Origin: a virus
Strand: one strand, 5' to 3'
Virus record (IMG/VR): IMGVR_UViG_3300033153_002684
Coordinates: 1 to 40,371 of that record
Length of the DNA: 40,371 bases
The notes below the pieces were generated by a model. The model was not told the origin of the DNA, did no database searches, and saw only the letters and a program-made list of their open reading frames with translations. Below are positions 1 to 8,077 of this stretch, one piece after another. Position 1 is the stretch's first letter. The number at the start of each line of letters is the position of its first letter. The position numbers and the translations under genes are program-made.

Positions 1-114
1 CGCCTGAGTGATTCGGCATCACACCTTGTTGGGGCTGACGGGGAAATGACTGTTTCTCTGAGTGCTGACCGTTCAGGCGAGGCTACATTTAGTCTTATGC
101 AGACTTCAGCTTCT
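1..114. repeat. Terminal direct repeat closing the contig (copy 1)
   Basis: The first 114 bases are identical to 40258-40371. The repeat lies in the middle of the tail tube gene and joining the two copies restores one uninterrupted reading frame. This is what an assembler leaves when a circular or circularly permuted genome is cut at an arbitrary place. It is unlikely to mark the physical ends of the virion DNA, because it has no relation to the terminase genes. The unique genome length is therefore 40,257 bp. Confidence 0.95.
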
Positions 115-327
115 AATGGGTATCTGTCGGGCTTGATCAATGCTCAAGAAAACGGGCTATTTGTGCCCATCTTCATTCAATTCAAAGATACTTTGGGCGG
201 TGATCTTGGTTCAGGCACGCAGGGTTATATTCCTAAACCTGCTGGCATGACACGCGGTACAAGCGCACAACCCCAGGAGTGGAAGGTAGTAGTCGAAAGA
301 CTTGATCTTCTCCATGTAGGGGCGTAA
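1..327 (+). CDS. Tail tube protein, DUF3277-like (C-terminal part; N-terminus at 40165)
   Basis: The frame is open from base 1 and continues from 40165-40257 across the contig join, giving a 139-residue protein. The N-terminal part (residues 1-31) begins MKNYSFLNTVMLINGIEITGW. The following residues include a GDDVIVMDRLSD segment and a hydrophilic beta-rich core. Length, composition and position directly after the DUF3383 sheath match DUF3277 phage structural proteins, which are the inner tube of contractile tails. The protein polymerises inside the sheath and around the tape measure. A very structured RNA region follows the stop codon (see 331-413). Family assignment is by pattern and order; the tube role follows from sheath adjacency. 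Confidence 0.8.
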   Translation, partial: RLSDSASHLVGADGEMTVSLSADRSGEATFSLMQTSASNGYLSGLINAQENGLFVPIFIQFKDTLGGDLGSGTQGYIPKPAGMTRGTSAQPQEWKVVVERLDLLHVGA

Positions 328-330
328 AAG

Positions 331-413
331 AATTAGGAGAAATCAGGATCAAAGCGGTGCGTACCCGGCACAATCCGTTTCCTGGTTTCTCCTTTCTAAT
401 TTTTGCCGGGTAC
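331..413 (+). promoter_or_regulatory. Two interlocking inverted repeats between tube and chaperone genes (terminator/pseudoknot-like)
   Basis: Arm A5 (336-348) pairs with A3 (380-392) over 13 bp with one G-U, extended by AATTA 331-335 with TAATT 397-401 across a small bulge; a T run follows at 400-404. Arm B5 GTACCCGGCA (361-370) is a perfect 10-bp complement of TGCCGGGTAC (404-413). The order A5-B5-A3-B3 is that of a pseudoknot or of alternative structures. Hairpin A plus the T run looks like an intrinsic terminator that would lower expression of downstream genes relative to tube. Hairpin B ends 8 nt before the ribosome binding site GGAGA (421-425) of the next gene. Structure is seen directly; function is inferred. 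Confidence 0.65.
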
Positions 414-433
414 TCTGTCGGGAGAATTTCTAA

Positions 434-880
434 ATGTCGTGTAAAGTTGAAAACACAACAATCAATGATGTAGCTTACAGCTGCACACAATATCCAGCGG
501 TCGAAGCCCTCACTTTCAAACTGAAAGTTATCAAAGTTTTAGGGCCAGCTATTGGATCTATCATTCCTGCATTATCCAAATCGGATGATGAGGACAATTC
601 AACTAATCAATTATCAGCATTGACAAATGGTATTGAAAAACTATTTGAATCAGCTTCGCCAGAAGAGATTATAAAGCTGATGGTAGACATGTTAACCACT
701 GGTCATACTAAAAGGGATGGCAAGCGTTTAACCGAATCACTTTTTAACGAAGTGTATTCAGGTGACAATCTATCCGAAGCATACAAAGCGTTTATATGGG
801 TGCTACGGGTAAACTATTCAGCTTTTTTCAAAGGCAAGGGGGCTACCGATCTTCTTGCCAAAATGGAGGGGAAGCTTTAG
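434..880 (+). CDS. Tail assembly chaperone, short form (G-like)
   Basis: This 148-residue mostly helical protein lies between the tube and tape measure genes, the standard place for the tail assembly chaperone that coats the tape measure during tail assembly. The start ATG at 434 has the Shine-Dalgarno sequence GGAGA at 421-425. The 3' end overlaps an open frame in the -1 register that runs to 1053, the layout of the G/GT frameshift pair of lambda and many myoviruses. A perfect X_XXY_YYZ heptamer, T_TTT_TTC, is in phase at 823-829, and a weaker G_GGG_AAG lies at 868-874 close to the stop codon. Sequence similarity to a named family is not obvious, so the call rests on position, length and overlap. 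Confidence 0.75.
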   Translation: MSCKVENTTINDVAYSCTQYPAVEALTFKLKVIKVLGPAIGSIIPALSKSDDEDNSTNQLSALTNGIEKLFESASPEEIIKLMVDMLTTGHTKRDGKRLTESLFNEVYSGDNLSEAYKAFIWVLRVNYSAFFKGKGATDLLAKMEGKL

Positions 881-1053
881 ACACGACAAAGTTTCCTAAT
901 GTTGACACATGGTTGCATCGCCCATTAGTAGTAGATCCGCCCATGTGTTATTTAAAGGAACTTCAAGACGGTACATATTCAATTGAAGATGTATTGATAA
1001 TGAACGAGCTTCTCGATCTAAAAGAGTTCATGAAGCCGAAACCAAAAAGGTAG
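826..1053 (+). CDS. Tail assembly chaperone frameshift extension (T domain of GT)
   Basis: The frame is open in the -1 register relative to the 434-880 gene and ends at 1053, five bases before the tape measure start. It encodes a C-terminal segment with an IEDVLIMNELLDLKEF-type helix, typical of T domains that contact the tape measure. No ribosome binding site fits its internal ATG at 796, which lies well inside the upstream gene, so it is most likely made only as a fusion through -1 frameshifting. The entry begins at the canonical slippery site (823-829). If the slip happens at 868-874 instead, the fused part starts near residue EALDTTKF. Translation between the two candidates looks more protein-like in the zero frame, favouring the later site. 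Confidence 0.65.
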   Translation, partial: FQRQGGYRSSCQNGGEALDTTKFPNVDTWLHRPLVVDPPMCYLKELQDGTYSIEDVLIMNELLDLKEFMKPKPKR

Positions 1054-1057
1054 CGAA

Positions 1058-2833
1058 ATGGCAATACTTGACGAATTGTTAGTAGGTTTAGGGTTCGATT
1101 ATGATCCCGATGATCTAGAGCAATTCAATAGTGATCTTGATGAAACAATCGGATCAATAAAAGCATTTGCTAAAGTTGTAATAGGTGGGACGGTTGCTCT
1201 TGTTGGCTTTGCCACTGCTACAACTGCCGCTACCGATAAGCAGGGAAAGCTATCCAAACAAACGGGTGTTTCTGTCAGTGAGATAGATGCTCTTGAATTC
1301 GCGCTGAAGCGGGCAGGGGGCCAGGGCGAGGCGATGGGTTCAGGACTTGAGCAACTCGCCGTCAGGATATCAGAGACAGCGCGTGGTATGGGTTCAGGTG
1401 TTGAAGCCTTTGGTATTTTAGGGTTATCCGTAAGTGATGCCAATGGTAAACTAAAAAACACCGACACAGTATTATTGGAAGTCGCCGATTCGTTAAAAGG
1501 ATTCTCCAAAGCTGAACAATTTGAATTAGCTGATAAACTCGGATTAAGAGATTCTATCCTTCTTTTACAGGAAGGATCAGAGGGTATAAGAAAATTAACA
1601 AATGACGCTAAAGCCTTAGGAACCACCACCGAAGAAGATGCAAAAATATCAGAAGAGTTTCAAGATTCTTTAACTGACATAATGCAAATCGGTAAACAAT
1701 TCTCAAGAGTGCTAACTCGGAATTTGTTACCAGTAATGCAGGAAACAGCAACCACGATCACCGATTGGTGGATCGCAAATAAGGATATTATCGAGCAGGA
1801 CATTTCCAAATTTATAGATAAGGCTGCGTTAGCTTTTAAAGTGCTCAGTTTGGCCGCTACTGGTTTTATAGGTTTAAAACTAGTTACTACATTGATCAGT
1901 CTGATCAATTTGTTTAAAGCGTTATCAATACGCGCCCTATTAGCCAATTTAGCCATTGGCGCAATACCAGCGTTAATATTTACCATTGTTACAGCTATTG
2001 CATTATTAGCTGAAGATGCTAAAACATTCTTTGATGGTGGTGAATCCTTTATAGGAAGCATGATCGAAAAGTACCCCCAATGGGCTAATGAAATTAGAAC
2101 GGTTGCGGCGGTGTTTGCCACGCTTGCTGATTTAGCAATGATGGTGTTCGATGGTTGGAATAAGATTTTAGATCTATTTGGATCTACATCTTTTGTTGAC
2201 GACTTTTTAATCGCACTTATGCAACTTGAGATTGATGTTAACAATTTCTTTTCAGAATTAACAAATGATATAAAAGGATTATTTACGGGCGTATGGGATA
2301 ATGTTATTTCAGAGTTTACAGAACAAGTTGTAGATCCGATAAAACAAAAGTTTGAAGAATTAAAGAAGTTATTCTCATTTACGTTATCATCAGAAAATAT
2401 ATTAGGTGTTGGTGTAGTAGATGACATCGGTAGTGAAATATCAAACGTGGCCAACAATGCTTTAGAATCGGTCAAGGGTTTTTTCTCATTAGGTAATAAC
2501 AACGAACTGCCAGGTGAAATATCAATAGATGTTGCTGATTTACCTAAACTTGATTCAATAGGTGCTGACGATCTGAACCTATTGAATAATTTAGCTGTTG
2601 GCAATGCAGGGGGTGGTAGTACTGCAATCCCTTTACAAACAATACCAAACGATATAAATACAAATAATTCAAATCAAACAAAAATTGATTTAGGGGGTAT
2701 TAAAGTCGCTGTTAATGGTGTGTCAGGTGATCCGAAATCAGTAGGTGTTTTAGTAGGTGAAAGTATCAAACGCGAATTAGAACCGATATTAAAACAAGCC
2801 TCAATTGATTTAAATAATGCGGTAACAATATAA
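1058..2833 (+). CDS. Tail tape measure protein
   Basis: This 591-residue protein sets tail length and travels through the tail tube during infection. It is mainly helical with alanine-rich stretches and has hydrophobic segments near residues 38-60, 258-290 and 293-316, as in tape measures that insert into the host membrane. The N-terminal 250 residues, with repeated SGVEAFG/LGLRDSILLLQEG-type helices, resemble the conserved head of myoviral tape measures. It follows the chaperone pair by four bases and abuts the Dit-like gene (its stop overlaps the next ATG). It is short for the class, which suggests a short contractile tail. No lysozyme or peptidase motif is visible. Confidence 0.85.
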   Translation: MAILDELLVGLGFDYDPDDLEQFNSDLDETIGSIKAFAKVVIGGTVALVGFATATTAATDKQGKLSKQTGVSVSEIDALEFALKRAGGQGEAMGSGLEQLAVRISETARGMGSGVEAFGILGLSVSDANGKLKNTDTVLLEVADSLKGFSKAEQFELADKLGLRDSILLLQEGSEGIRKLTNDAKALGTTTEEDAKISEEFQDSLTDIMQIGKQFSRVLTRNLLPVMQETATTITDWWIANKDIIEQDISKFIDKAALAFKVLSLAATGFIGLKLVTTLISLINLFKALSIRALLANLAIGAIPALIFTIVTAIALLAEDAKTFFDGGESFIGSMIEKYPQWANEIRTVAAVFATLADLAMMVFDGWNKILDLFGSTSFVDDFLIALMQLEIDVNNFFSELTNDIKGLFTGVWDNVISEFTEQVVDPIKQKFEELKKLFSFTLSSENILGVGVVDDIGSEISNVANNALESVKGFFSLGNNNELPGEISIDVADLPKLDSIGADDLNLLNNLAVGNAGGGSTAIPLQTIPNDINTNNSNQTKIDLGGIKVAVNGVSGDPKSVGVLVGESIKRELEPILKQASIDLNNAVTI

Positions 2834-3444
2834 TGGCTTTTGAAAATTTATTCATACGAACCAAAAGAACCATCGGTACTATTCAATTAGATACGATAGT
2901 CACTGAAGAACATGATAGTTCTGTAACGATAACAAAAAACCCTGTTGAAGCCGGGGCTGATATAACTGATCATGCTATAATTCAGCCTAAAATTTTATTT
3001 GTTAGGGGAGCCGTAACAGATACACCATTAGGTTCAGCGGCCTTTGGTTTATTAGTCGATTCAATAACGGGTTTATTTGGTACATCTACATCATCAAATG
3101 TAACAAGAAGCCAGCAAGCTTATTCAGCTATGGAATTACTGATGGAGAGTAGAGAGCCAATAGAGGTATCAACAAAATTAAAAACATACTCAAATATGTT
3201 GATTACCAATATTAAAACATCGCAAGATAAAGATACTTCAAGAATTGCAATAATGGATATTACTTTTGAAGAGATTATACTTACTGAAAGTGTAAGTATT
3301 GATTTAACAGAAAGTGACGTTGATGATTCAGTTGGGAAGAATTTATCAACCAATGTTGATGCGGGTCGCCAAGAAGCAATAACGCCTTCTCAATCTGAAA
3401 ACTCTTCGTTATTGAGCACTCTCACCAATTGGTTAGGGGAATAA
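2833..3444 (+). CDS. Baseplate/distal tail protein, Dit-like
   Basis: This 203-residue protein lies directly after the tape measure. The first 140 residues show the pattern of Dit-like N-terminal domains: a beta-strand opening with LDTIVTEEHDSSVTITKNPVEAG, then IIQPKILFVRG, and a C-terminal region with strands NMLITNIKT and MDITFEEI. That family forms the ring joining the tail tube to the baseplate. The last 50 residues are polar and probably flexible. The start ATG overlaps the tape measure stop by one base, which suggests translational coupling. The family name comes from pattern recognition; the location strongly supports a baseplate role. Confidence 0.75.
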   Translation: MAFENLFIRTKRTIGTIQLDTIVTEEHDSSVTITKNPVEAGADITDHAIIQPKILFVRGAVTDTPLGSAAFGLLVDSITGLFGTSTSSNVTRSQQAYSAMELLMESREPIEVSTKLKTYSNMLITNIKTSQDKDTSRIAIMDITFEEIILTESVSIDLTESDVDDSVGKNLSTNVDAGRQEAITPSQSENSSLLSTLTNWLGE

Positions 3445-3445
3445 C

Positions 3446-3766
3446 ATGGCCGATGAAATACTATTAACTTCAGATGGATCACAAACTTTTTCAATTGCAT
3501 TAGACGAAGTTATTTACAATTTTAAGGTGTCCTATAACACTCGGGCAGGGGTGTGGGCAACTAACATATCAACGAATGGTGTTGAACTTGTTAACGGTGT
3601 CGTTCTAGTAGGGGGTGTTGATCTGCTACGTCAGTTTACTTTTATATTGCAAAACTTATTCGTAGTTAATCTATCTAACCCTTTATTGGACGCGGGGCCG
3701 GATAATTTAGGTACTGATGTTAAATTGTTTAAATTGTCAGATGACGAGGTTGATACCCTTGGCTAA
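3446..3766 (+). CDS. Baseplate plug protein (cyanophage Pam3 gp18-like)
   Basis: This 106-residue protein resembles the baseplate plug domain family typified by Pam3 gp18. It has an N-terminal beta segment (QTFSIALDEVIYNFKVSYN), a W residue before a strand (VWATNIS), the GVVLVGGVDLLRQF core and a C-terminal LGTDVKLFKL strand. Proteins of this family close the channel of the baseplate centre. It begins one base after the preceding stop and its own stop overlaps the next gene's probable TTG start. Identification rests on the conserved GVxLVxGVDLL pattern and gene order. Confidence 0.75.
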   Translation: MADEILLTSDGSQTFSIALDEVIYNFKVSYNTRAGVWATNISTNGVELVNGVVLVGGVDLLRQFTFILQNLFVVNLSNPLLDAGPDNLGTDVKLFKLSDDEVDTLG

Positions 3767-4640
3767 GCAATTTATTAGAAAATACAATTTAACGCTTATT
3801 GGTGAAACTAAAACCAAAGTAATAGAGGATTTGCGTATTGTTTTTGAAGTATCGAAAAGCCTTCGCAGCTTTCCGAATCTCGCTAAGATCGATATTTATA
3901 ATCCAAACGATGACACCGTTGCATTTATCAATGGTGAAGATCCATTGGTATTATTGAGTGCTGGTTATAGTGGGAATGTAGGATTAATATTCAAAGGTAA
4001 ATTGAATAATGTGTTTGTCAATAAGCAATCCGAAGATCGAATTGTAACAATGTACGCTGCCGATGGTGGTAGGAATTGGCAACAAGGGACATTTAATAAA
4101 ACCTTATCTGAAACAATACCAATTAATGATGTGGTCAAACAATTATTCGACACCTTAACTGATCATGAAGATATCGCTATTGGCCCTATCCAGGGGCTTG
4201 ATTTACCGGCTGATAAGCTATTAGGGCAAACACTTAGCGGTTCATCAAAGGACATTCTTGATATGCTGGCTGAAGATTATAATTTCACATGGAGCATACA
4301 GGACGGGGAATTAATAGCAGTACAGGGAACTAGATCGGTTCTGGGTTCGGTTTCTACTGCTACCCTTATCAAACAGTCAACGGGTATGATAGGATCACCA
4401 ACACTGACACAGATAGGAGCCGATGCGACCAGTTTATTGAATCCTGATTTATTACCAAATAGTTTGTTTATAATAGAATCGGACAGTGCAGAAATAGCGG
4501 TAACAGGGGTTCAATTTTTAAAAGTTAAGCGTACTATAGGGGAAGGTAAATATAGAGCGTTTGAAGTTCTCCATGTAGGTGATACGCATGGTGGGCAATG
4601 GGTAACAACTGTTAAAGGGGATATTCCTGGTAATGTCTGA
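3759..4640 (+). CDS. Baseplate hub protein (gp27/gpD-like)
   Basis: The protein is about 293 residues from TTG at 3759. That start follows the ribosome site GACGAGG (3743-3749) by nine bases and overlaps the previous gene's stop. An in-frame ATG at 3717 would lie deep inside the previous gene and give an unlikely N-terminus. The pattern LxRKYNLTLIG, LRIVFEVSKS, AKIDIYNP and SGYSGNVGLIFKGKLNN is typical of the first domain of phage hub proteins that mount the spike on the tube. It is followed by a spike gene overlapping by eight bases, fitting assembly of hub and spike together. Confidence 0.75.
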   Translation: MAKQFIRKYNLTLIGETKTKVIEDLRIVFEVSKSLRSFPNLAKIDIYNPNDDTVAFINGEDPLVLLSAGYSGNVGLIFKGKLNNVFVNKQSEDRIVTMYAADGGRNWQQGTFNKTLSETIPINDVVKQLFDTLTDHEDIAIGPIQGLDLPADKLLGQTLSGSSKDILDMLAEDYNFTWSIQDGELIAVQGTRSVLGSVSTATLIKQSTGMIGSPTLTQIGADATSLLNPDLLPNSLFIIESDSAEIAVTGVQFLKVKRTIGEGKYRAFEVLHVGDTHGGQWVTTVKGDIPGNV

Positions 4641-5412
4641 CAAAGAGCGAAATACTAGTGAAGGTGGTTTGGCCGGTGTAGTTAACCAAGGTATCACCAA
4701 CTATATGAAAGACGTTCATACCGCCTTACCAGGAAAAATTGTTAGTTTTGATACAACCAATCAAACTGCTAAAGTTCAGCTATTGATCCAACGTGTGTTT
4801 TTTGATGGCGATGGTGTTGATTTACCCCAATTGATTAATGTCCCTGTTTGGCAACCTCGCGCCGGTGGTTTTTTAATTACGTTCCCTATAGCTGAAGATG
4901 ACGAATGTTTAGTTTTATTTTCTGAACGGTCTATTGATAATTGGTTTAAATTCGGTGGATCGCAATCACCTAAAGATTGGAGGATGCACAGTTTATCCGA
5001 TGCCATTTGTTTGGTAGGTATGTCATCTGAGCCTACAGCGATTGAAGATTATGATCCCGACAATTTAGTTATTAGAAATGAGGAAGACGATCAACACGTC
5101 GTTTTTCATAACAATAAAGATATTGAAATAGCAACAGGTACAATCGTTATTCAATTGGATAATTCAGAAGATACTATGAATATAGTAGCCCCAACAAAGG
5201 TAACGGTGACAACACCCCTCGCTGAGTTTTCAAGCAATGTTAATGTAGGTGGTAATCTCGCTGTTGTTGGATCAGCTTCTAGTGCTTCTGTTTCTACTGG
5301 TGGTGTTTCCGCTTCTTCTGTCAGCACTACTGGTGATGTATCAGCATTAACCCACACCCTTACTTCACCTACTTCGCCTCCTGGCACTCCTATATTAAGC
5401 GCGATACCATAA
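4633..5412 (+). CDS. Central spike protein, Gp138_N domain
   Basis: This 259-residue protein begins with an OB-like domain (about residues 25-110) matching the Gp138 N-terminal pattern: LPGKIVSFDTTNQTAKVQ, then LINVPVWQPRAGGFLITFPI and DECLVLFSERSID. The middle holds short beta repeats (VVFHNNKDIEI, GTIVIQL, MNIVAP, KVTVTTP) as in the triple-stranded beta-helix of contractile-tail spikes. The C-terminal 60 residues are serine/threonine-rich with repeated VGGNLAVVG and SVSTGG units and end in a PPGTP segment. This is the trimeric tip that pierces the outer membrane. It overlaps the hub gene and precedes the gp25-like wedge gene. Confidence 0.85.
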   Translation: MSDKERNTSEGGLAGVVNQGITNYMKDVHTALPGKIVSFDTTNQTAKVQLLIQRVFFDGDGVDLPQLINVPVWQPRAGGFLITFPIAEDDECLVLFSERSIDNWFKFGGSQSPKDWRMHSLSDAICLVGMSSEPTAIEDYDPDNLVIRNEEDDQHVVFHNNKDIEIATGTIVIQLDNSEDTMNIVAPTKVTVTTPLAEFSSNVNVGGNLAVVGSASSASVSTGGVSASSVSTTGDVSALTHTLTSPTSPPGTPILSAIP

Positions 5413-5414
5413 TT

Positions 5415-5780
5415 ATGATCGAACGTGCATTAGATATTAATAATGATATTCTTTTAAAGAACGGTTCTTTTGCTGTTGTAAAAGAAGGGGAGCAAGTTGT
5501 TCAACATGTTAGAACAAGATTACAATTTTATTTGACTGAATGGTTTGCTGATAAACGCGCAGGTACGCCTTGGTTTCAAGAAGTATTTGTTAAACCTTTT
5601 AATCCGGGTGTTGTTGAAAATATCATCAAATCACGAATAGCGAATACACCAGAATTAAAAGAGATCATAGAGTTTTCGATGGTGGTTGATGATCCAGCTA
5701 CTAGAAAATTACAAGTTTCCTTTTCTGCTGAAACAGAATACGGAACAATAAATAGCGAGGAGATTTTTATCAATGTCTAA
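5415..5780 (+). CDS. Baseplate wedge protein, gp25/gpW-like
   Basis: This 121-residue protein follows the gp25-like layout: N-terminal ALDINNDILLKNGSFAVVKEGEQVVQHVRTRLQFYLTEWF, where the Q-VVQ-VRTRL-FxxxEWF stretch is the family signature, then a GTPWFQEVF segment and a C-terminal beta domain. The family is an essential wedge component that links the hub to the sheath first ring. It starts two bases after the spike stop codon and overlaps the J-like gene by eight bases. Confidence 0.85.
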   Translation: MIERALDINNDILLKNGSFAVVKEGEQVVQHVRTRLQFYLTEWFADKRAGTPWFQEVFVKPFNPGVVENIIKSRIANTPELKEIIEFSMVVDDPATRKLQVSFSAETEYGTINSEEIFINV

Positions 5781-6957
5781 CGGTTTAAGTTCCACTGGTT
5801 TTACTCGCAAAAGGTTAGCTGAAATCATTCAAGATATGGATGCTGATTTTAAATCAGTGTTCGGTGATAATCTTAATACTTCGCCTGAATCACCTGACGG
5901 CCAAATCATAGGGGCCACTTCCGGATCGTTTGCTGATCTATGGGAAATAGCTGAAGGTGTTTATAATGTTTTCAACCCTTCAGCGGCGACAGGCGTCGCA
6001 CTTTCTAATTTAGTTCAAATTAATGGCATTACTCGTCAAGCTGCTATTGCGTCTACCGTCAGTCTAACCCTGACAGGGGTGAATGGTACGCTGGTTCCAT
6101 TGGGCAGCCTGGTGAGCACATCCGATGGTAGTGTGACGTTTTCAACCGATGCCGATGCAACTATTCCCCCCGCTGGTTTTATTGATGCGGCGGCTACGGC
6201 TACGGCTACGGGTGAAGTCCCTGCTGTTGCGGGTACTACTACGGTGATAGATACACCGATAACAGGCTGGAACAGCGTTACAAACGCAACTGACGCGGTA
6301 GAGGGGAGTGCTGAAGAGTCTGATCCCGAACTACGGGCCAGGAGAGAACTATCGGTAGCTAAACCCGCAAAAGGCATTTTAGAAACAATATTGGCTGAAG
6401 TTTTGGCAATTGATAATGTTGAAGAAGCTTTCATATTTGAAAATACAACATTGAACGCTGACGCATCAACCAATACACCCGGAAAAGCATTTCAAGTTGT
6501 CGTATTGGGGGGTGCTGATGCATCTATTGCTAATGCGATATTTGATGAAAAACCAATAGGGATCGAATCATTCGGAACCACGATTATTCCTGTTGTTGAT
6601 TCACAGTTGACTTCTCATAATATCGGTTTCACAAGACCTTCAACAGTGTCGATTCACATCATTGTTAATGTTGATACCTTTTCAAATTTTCCCCCTGATG
6701 GTGCTGATACGATAAAACAAAATATTGTTGATTATGCTGACGGTGTTTTAGTTCAGGGTAGAGGTTTTGGCGTCGGTGATGATATTATCCAAACGGAATT
6801 ATACACACCTATTAATGATGTCCAGGGCCATTCAATAACAAGCGTGTTAATAGGTATTGCTGCATCACCAACATTAGAAGATGACATTACAATAGATTTT
6901 GATGAAGTGTCTAATTTTGTAATAGGCGACATTGTTGTGAATGAGTCACCCGTATGA
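5773..6957 (+). CDS. Baseplate J-like protein
   Basis: This 394-residue protein matches Baseplate_J proteins (P2 gpJ, Mu gp47, T4 gp6 functional analogue). Its marks are N-terminal GFTRKRLAEIIQDMDADFKS, then SPESPDGQIIGA, an N-terminal helix with ALSNLVQINGITRQ, a central beta domain, and the family signature ESDPELRARRELSVA about residue 184 onward. The C-terminal part carries the VEEAFIFEN and FxVVVLGG strands. It dimerises to form the wedge that encircles the hub. Its stop codon overlaps the next ATG by four bases (ATGA). Confidence 0.9.
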   Translation: MSNGLSSTGFTRKRLAEIIQDMDADFKSVFGDNLNTSPESPDGQIIGATSGSFADLWEIAEGVYNVFNPSAATGVALSNLVQINGITRQAAIASTVSLTLTGVNGTLVPLGSLVSTSDGSVTFSTDADATIPPAGFIDAAATATATGEVPAVAGTTTVIDTPITGWNSVTNATDAVEGSAEESDPELRARRELSVAKPAKGILETILAEVLAIDNVEEAFIFENTTLNADASTNTPGKAFQVVVLGGADASIANAIFDEKPIGIESFGTTIIPVVDSQLTSHNIGFTRPSTVSIHIIVNVDTFSNFPPDGADTIKQNIVDYADGVLVQGRGFGVGDDIIQTELYTPINDVQGHSITSVLIGIAASPTLEDDITIDFDEVSNFVIGDIVVNESPV

Positions 6958-7574
6958 TTGATTTAATTAATCACAGAGATCTAGCTGAAGAAAGGCTCGC
7001 TGTTCAATTTAGCGAATCAACAAAGTTAATAAATTATATCAAATCAATTCTTCGTGAGTCTGATGATCTTGAACAAGTATTCCAAGACTTATTAGAAGAC
7101 AGATGGTTAGACACTGCTGTAGGTGTTCAACTTGATATACTCGGTGATATTGTTGGTCAAGAACGTGGGTTTACTCAAAATGTAAACGATTACTTTTTTG
7201 GATTTAAAGGGTCTATCGGTTCAGATACATTTGGCACAATAGGAACAGCCGGTACAGGTTCTAATTTTCGCTCGACTTCTGATGTTGAATTCATTGATAT
7301 AGTATTTGATGATGCTACATATCGAATATTCATTTATTCAAAAATAGCAAAGAATAAAACAAAGGTAACAATCAATGAAGTTATTGATGTTATTTTACAA
7401 GGGATAACCAGCGTCGCAACAGTAACCGTTTCAGAAGATCAGGCGCGATTTAGGTTGACCTTTCCAGGTACGTTAAGTGATAACGATAAATTGCTTTTAG
7501 CTAAAACCACATTCACACCTAGACCCGCCGGGGTAGGTGTTAGTTATGAAGATAATGACGGTGTATTTTCTTAG
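6954..7574 (+). CDS. DUF2612 baseplate-associated protein (Mu gp48 position)
   Basis: This 206-residue protein contains the DUF2612 signature DLLEDRWLDTAVGVQLDILGDIVGQERG near residues 45-73, then YFFGFKGSIGSDTFG and a C-terminal alpha/beta domain (YRIFIYSKIAKNKTKVTINEVID). Genes of this type lie after the J-like gene and connect the baseplate to tail fibres, the position of P2 gpI and Mu gp48. The start ATG overlaps the upstream gene. Function beyond baseplate attachment of fibres is inferred from order. Confidence 0.8.
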   Translation: MIDLINHRDLAEERLAVQFSESTKLINYIKSILRESDDLEQVFQDLLEDRWLDTAVGVQLDILGDIVGQERGFTQNVNDYFFGFKGSIGSDTFGTIGTAGTGSNFRSTSDVEFIDIVFDDATYRIFIYSKIAKNKTKVTINEVIDVILQGITSVATVTVSEDQARFRLTFPGTLSDNDKLLLAKTTFTPRPAGVGVSYEDNDGVFS

Positions 7575-7585
7575 GAGATAAAGAC

Positions 7586-8077
7586 ATGGCAGAAAGAAAG
7601 TTTCCAGATTGGGCGGTAACTGATATCGCTGATATTGGCAACGGTGATCCGAACAAATCAGATCCAGGTGCAGCAAAACAACTTGCAGGATGGGAAGTAG
7701 AAAAGCCACTGCTTCAGAGCATGAACTGGTTGCAAAACTTGTTCGGGCATTTTGTACGGGCCAATAACGAATTCGCATTAAGAGCTGATTTATATGAAGC
7801 TGAAGCCGGTGAAATTGTTGTGATGGATAACTCATCAGGCGCGGTAACTGGTAAATTACCTGCTTCACCTATAGATGGGCAGTGGGTCATGTTTTCAGGT
7901 ATTGAAAAATTCAGTGAAAATTCAGTAGACGTTAGTGGTAACGGTAACGATATTATGGTAGCTGCTGATCAAACTTGTACGCTCGATATTGATGACACTA
8001 TGTTTTTATTTTATTGGGATGATACAAATTCGCTTTGGAAAATTAATATTTACGGTTTAATGGGGAGAGTAGAATAG
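7586..8077 (+). CDS. Tail fibre-like structural protein (short)
   Basis: This 163-residue protein starts after a strong ribosome site (AGGAGA, 7573-7578). The N-terminal half (PDWAVTDIADIGNGDPNKSDPGAAKQLAGW) resembles the adaptor end of phage fibres that dock to the baseplate. The C-terminal half (VMDNSSGAVTGKLPASPIDGQWVMFSG... VDVSGNGNDI) looks like the beta-rich segment found in fibre tips of related phages, where LPASPxxGQWV recurs. No enzyme motif is visible. It abuts another probable fibre gene. Confidence 0.6.
   Translation: MAERKFPDWAVTDIADIGNGDPNKSDPGAAKQLAGWEVEKPLLQSMNWLQNLFGHFVRANNEFALRADLYEAEAGEIVVMDNSSGAVTGKLPASPIDGQWVMFSGIEKFSENSVDVSGNGNDIMVAADQTCTLDIDDTMFLFYWDDTNSLWKINIYGLMGRVE

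Noticed and set aside
1-114. Terminal repeat as genuine virion end (direct terminal repeat)
   Set aside because: It lies inside the tail tube gene, is short, and is far from terminase; an assembly overlap of a circular map explains it better.
1099-2604. Two long minus-strand open frames (176 and 314 codons) in the tape measure gene
   Set aside because: They are antisense to a well-supported gene, have unusual serine/asparagine-rich composition typical of antisense translation, and have no ribosome sites.
6036-6473. 145-codon minus-strand frame inside the baseplate J gene
   Set aside because: It is antisense to a strongly supported family member and has the serine/alanine/valine-rich composition of an antisense shadow.
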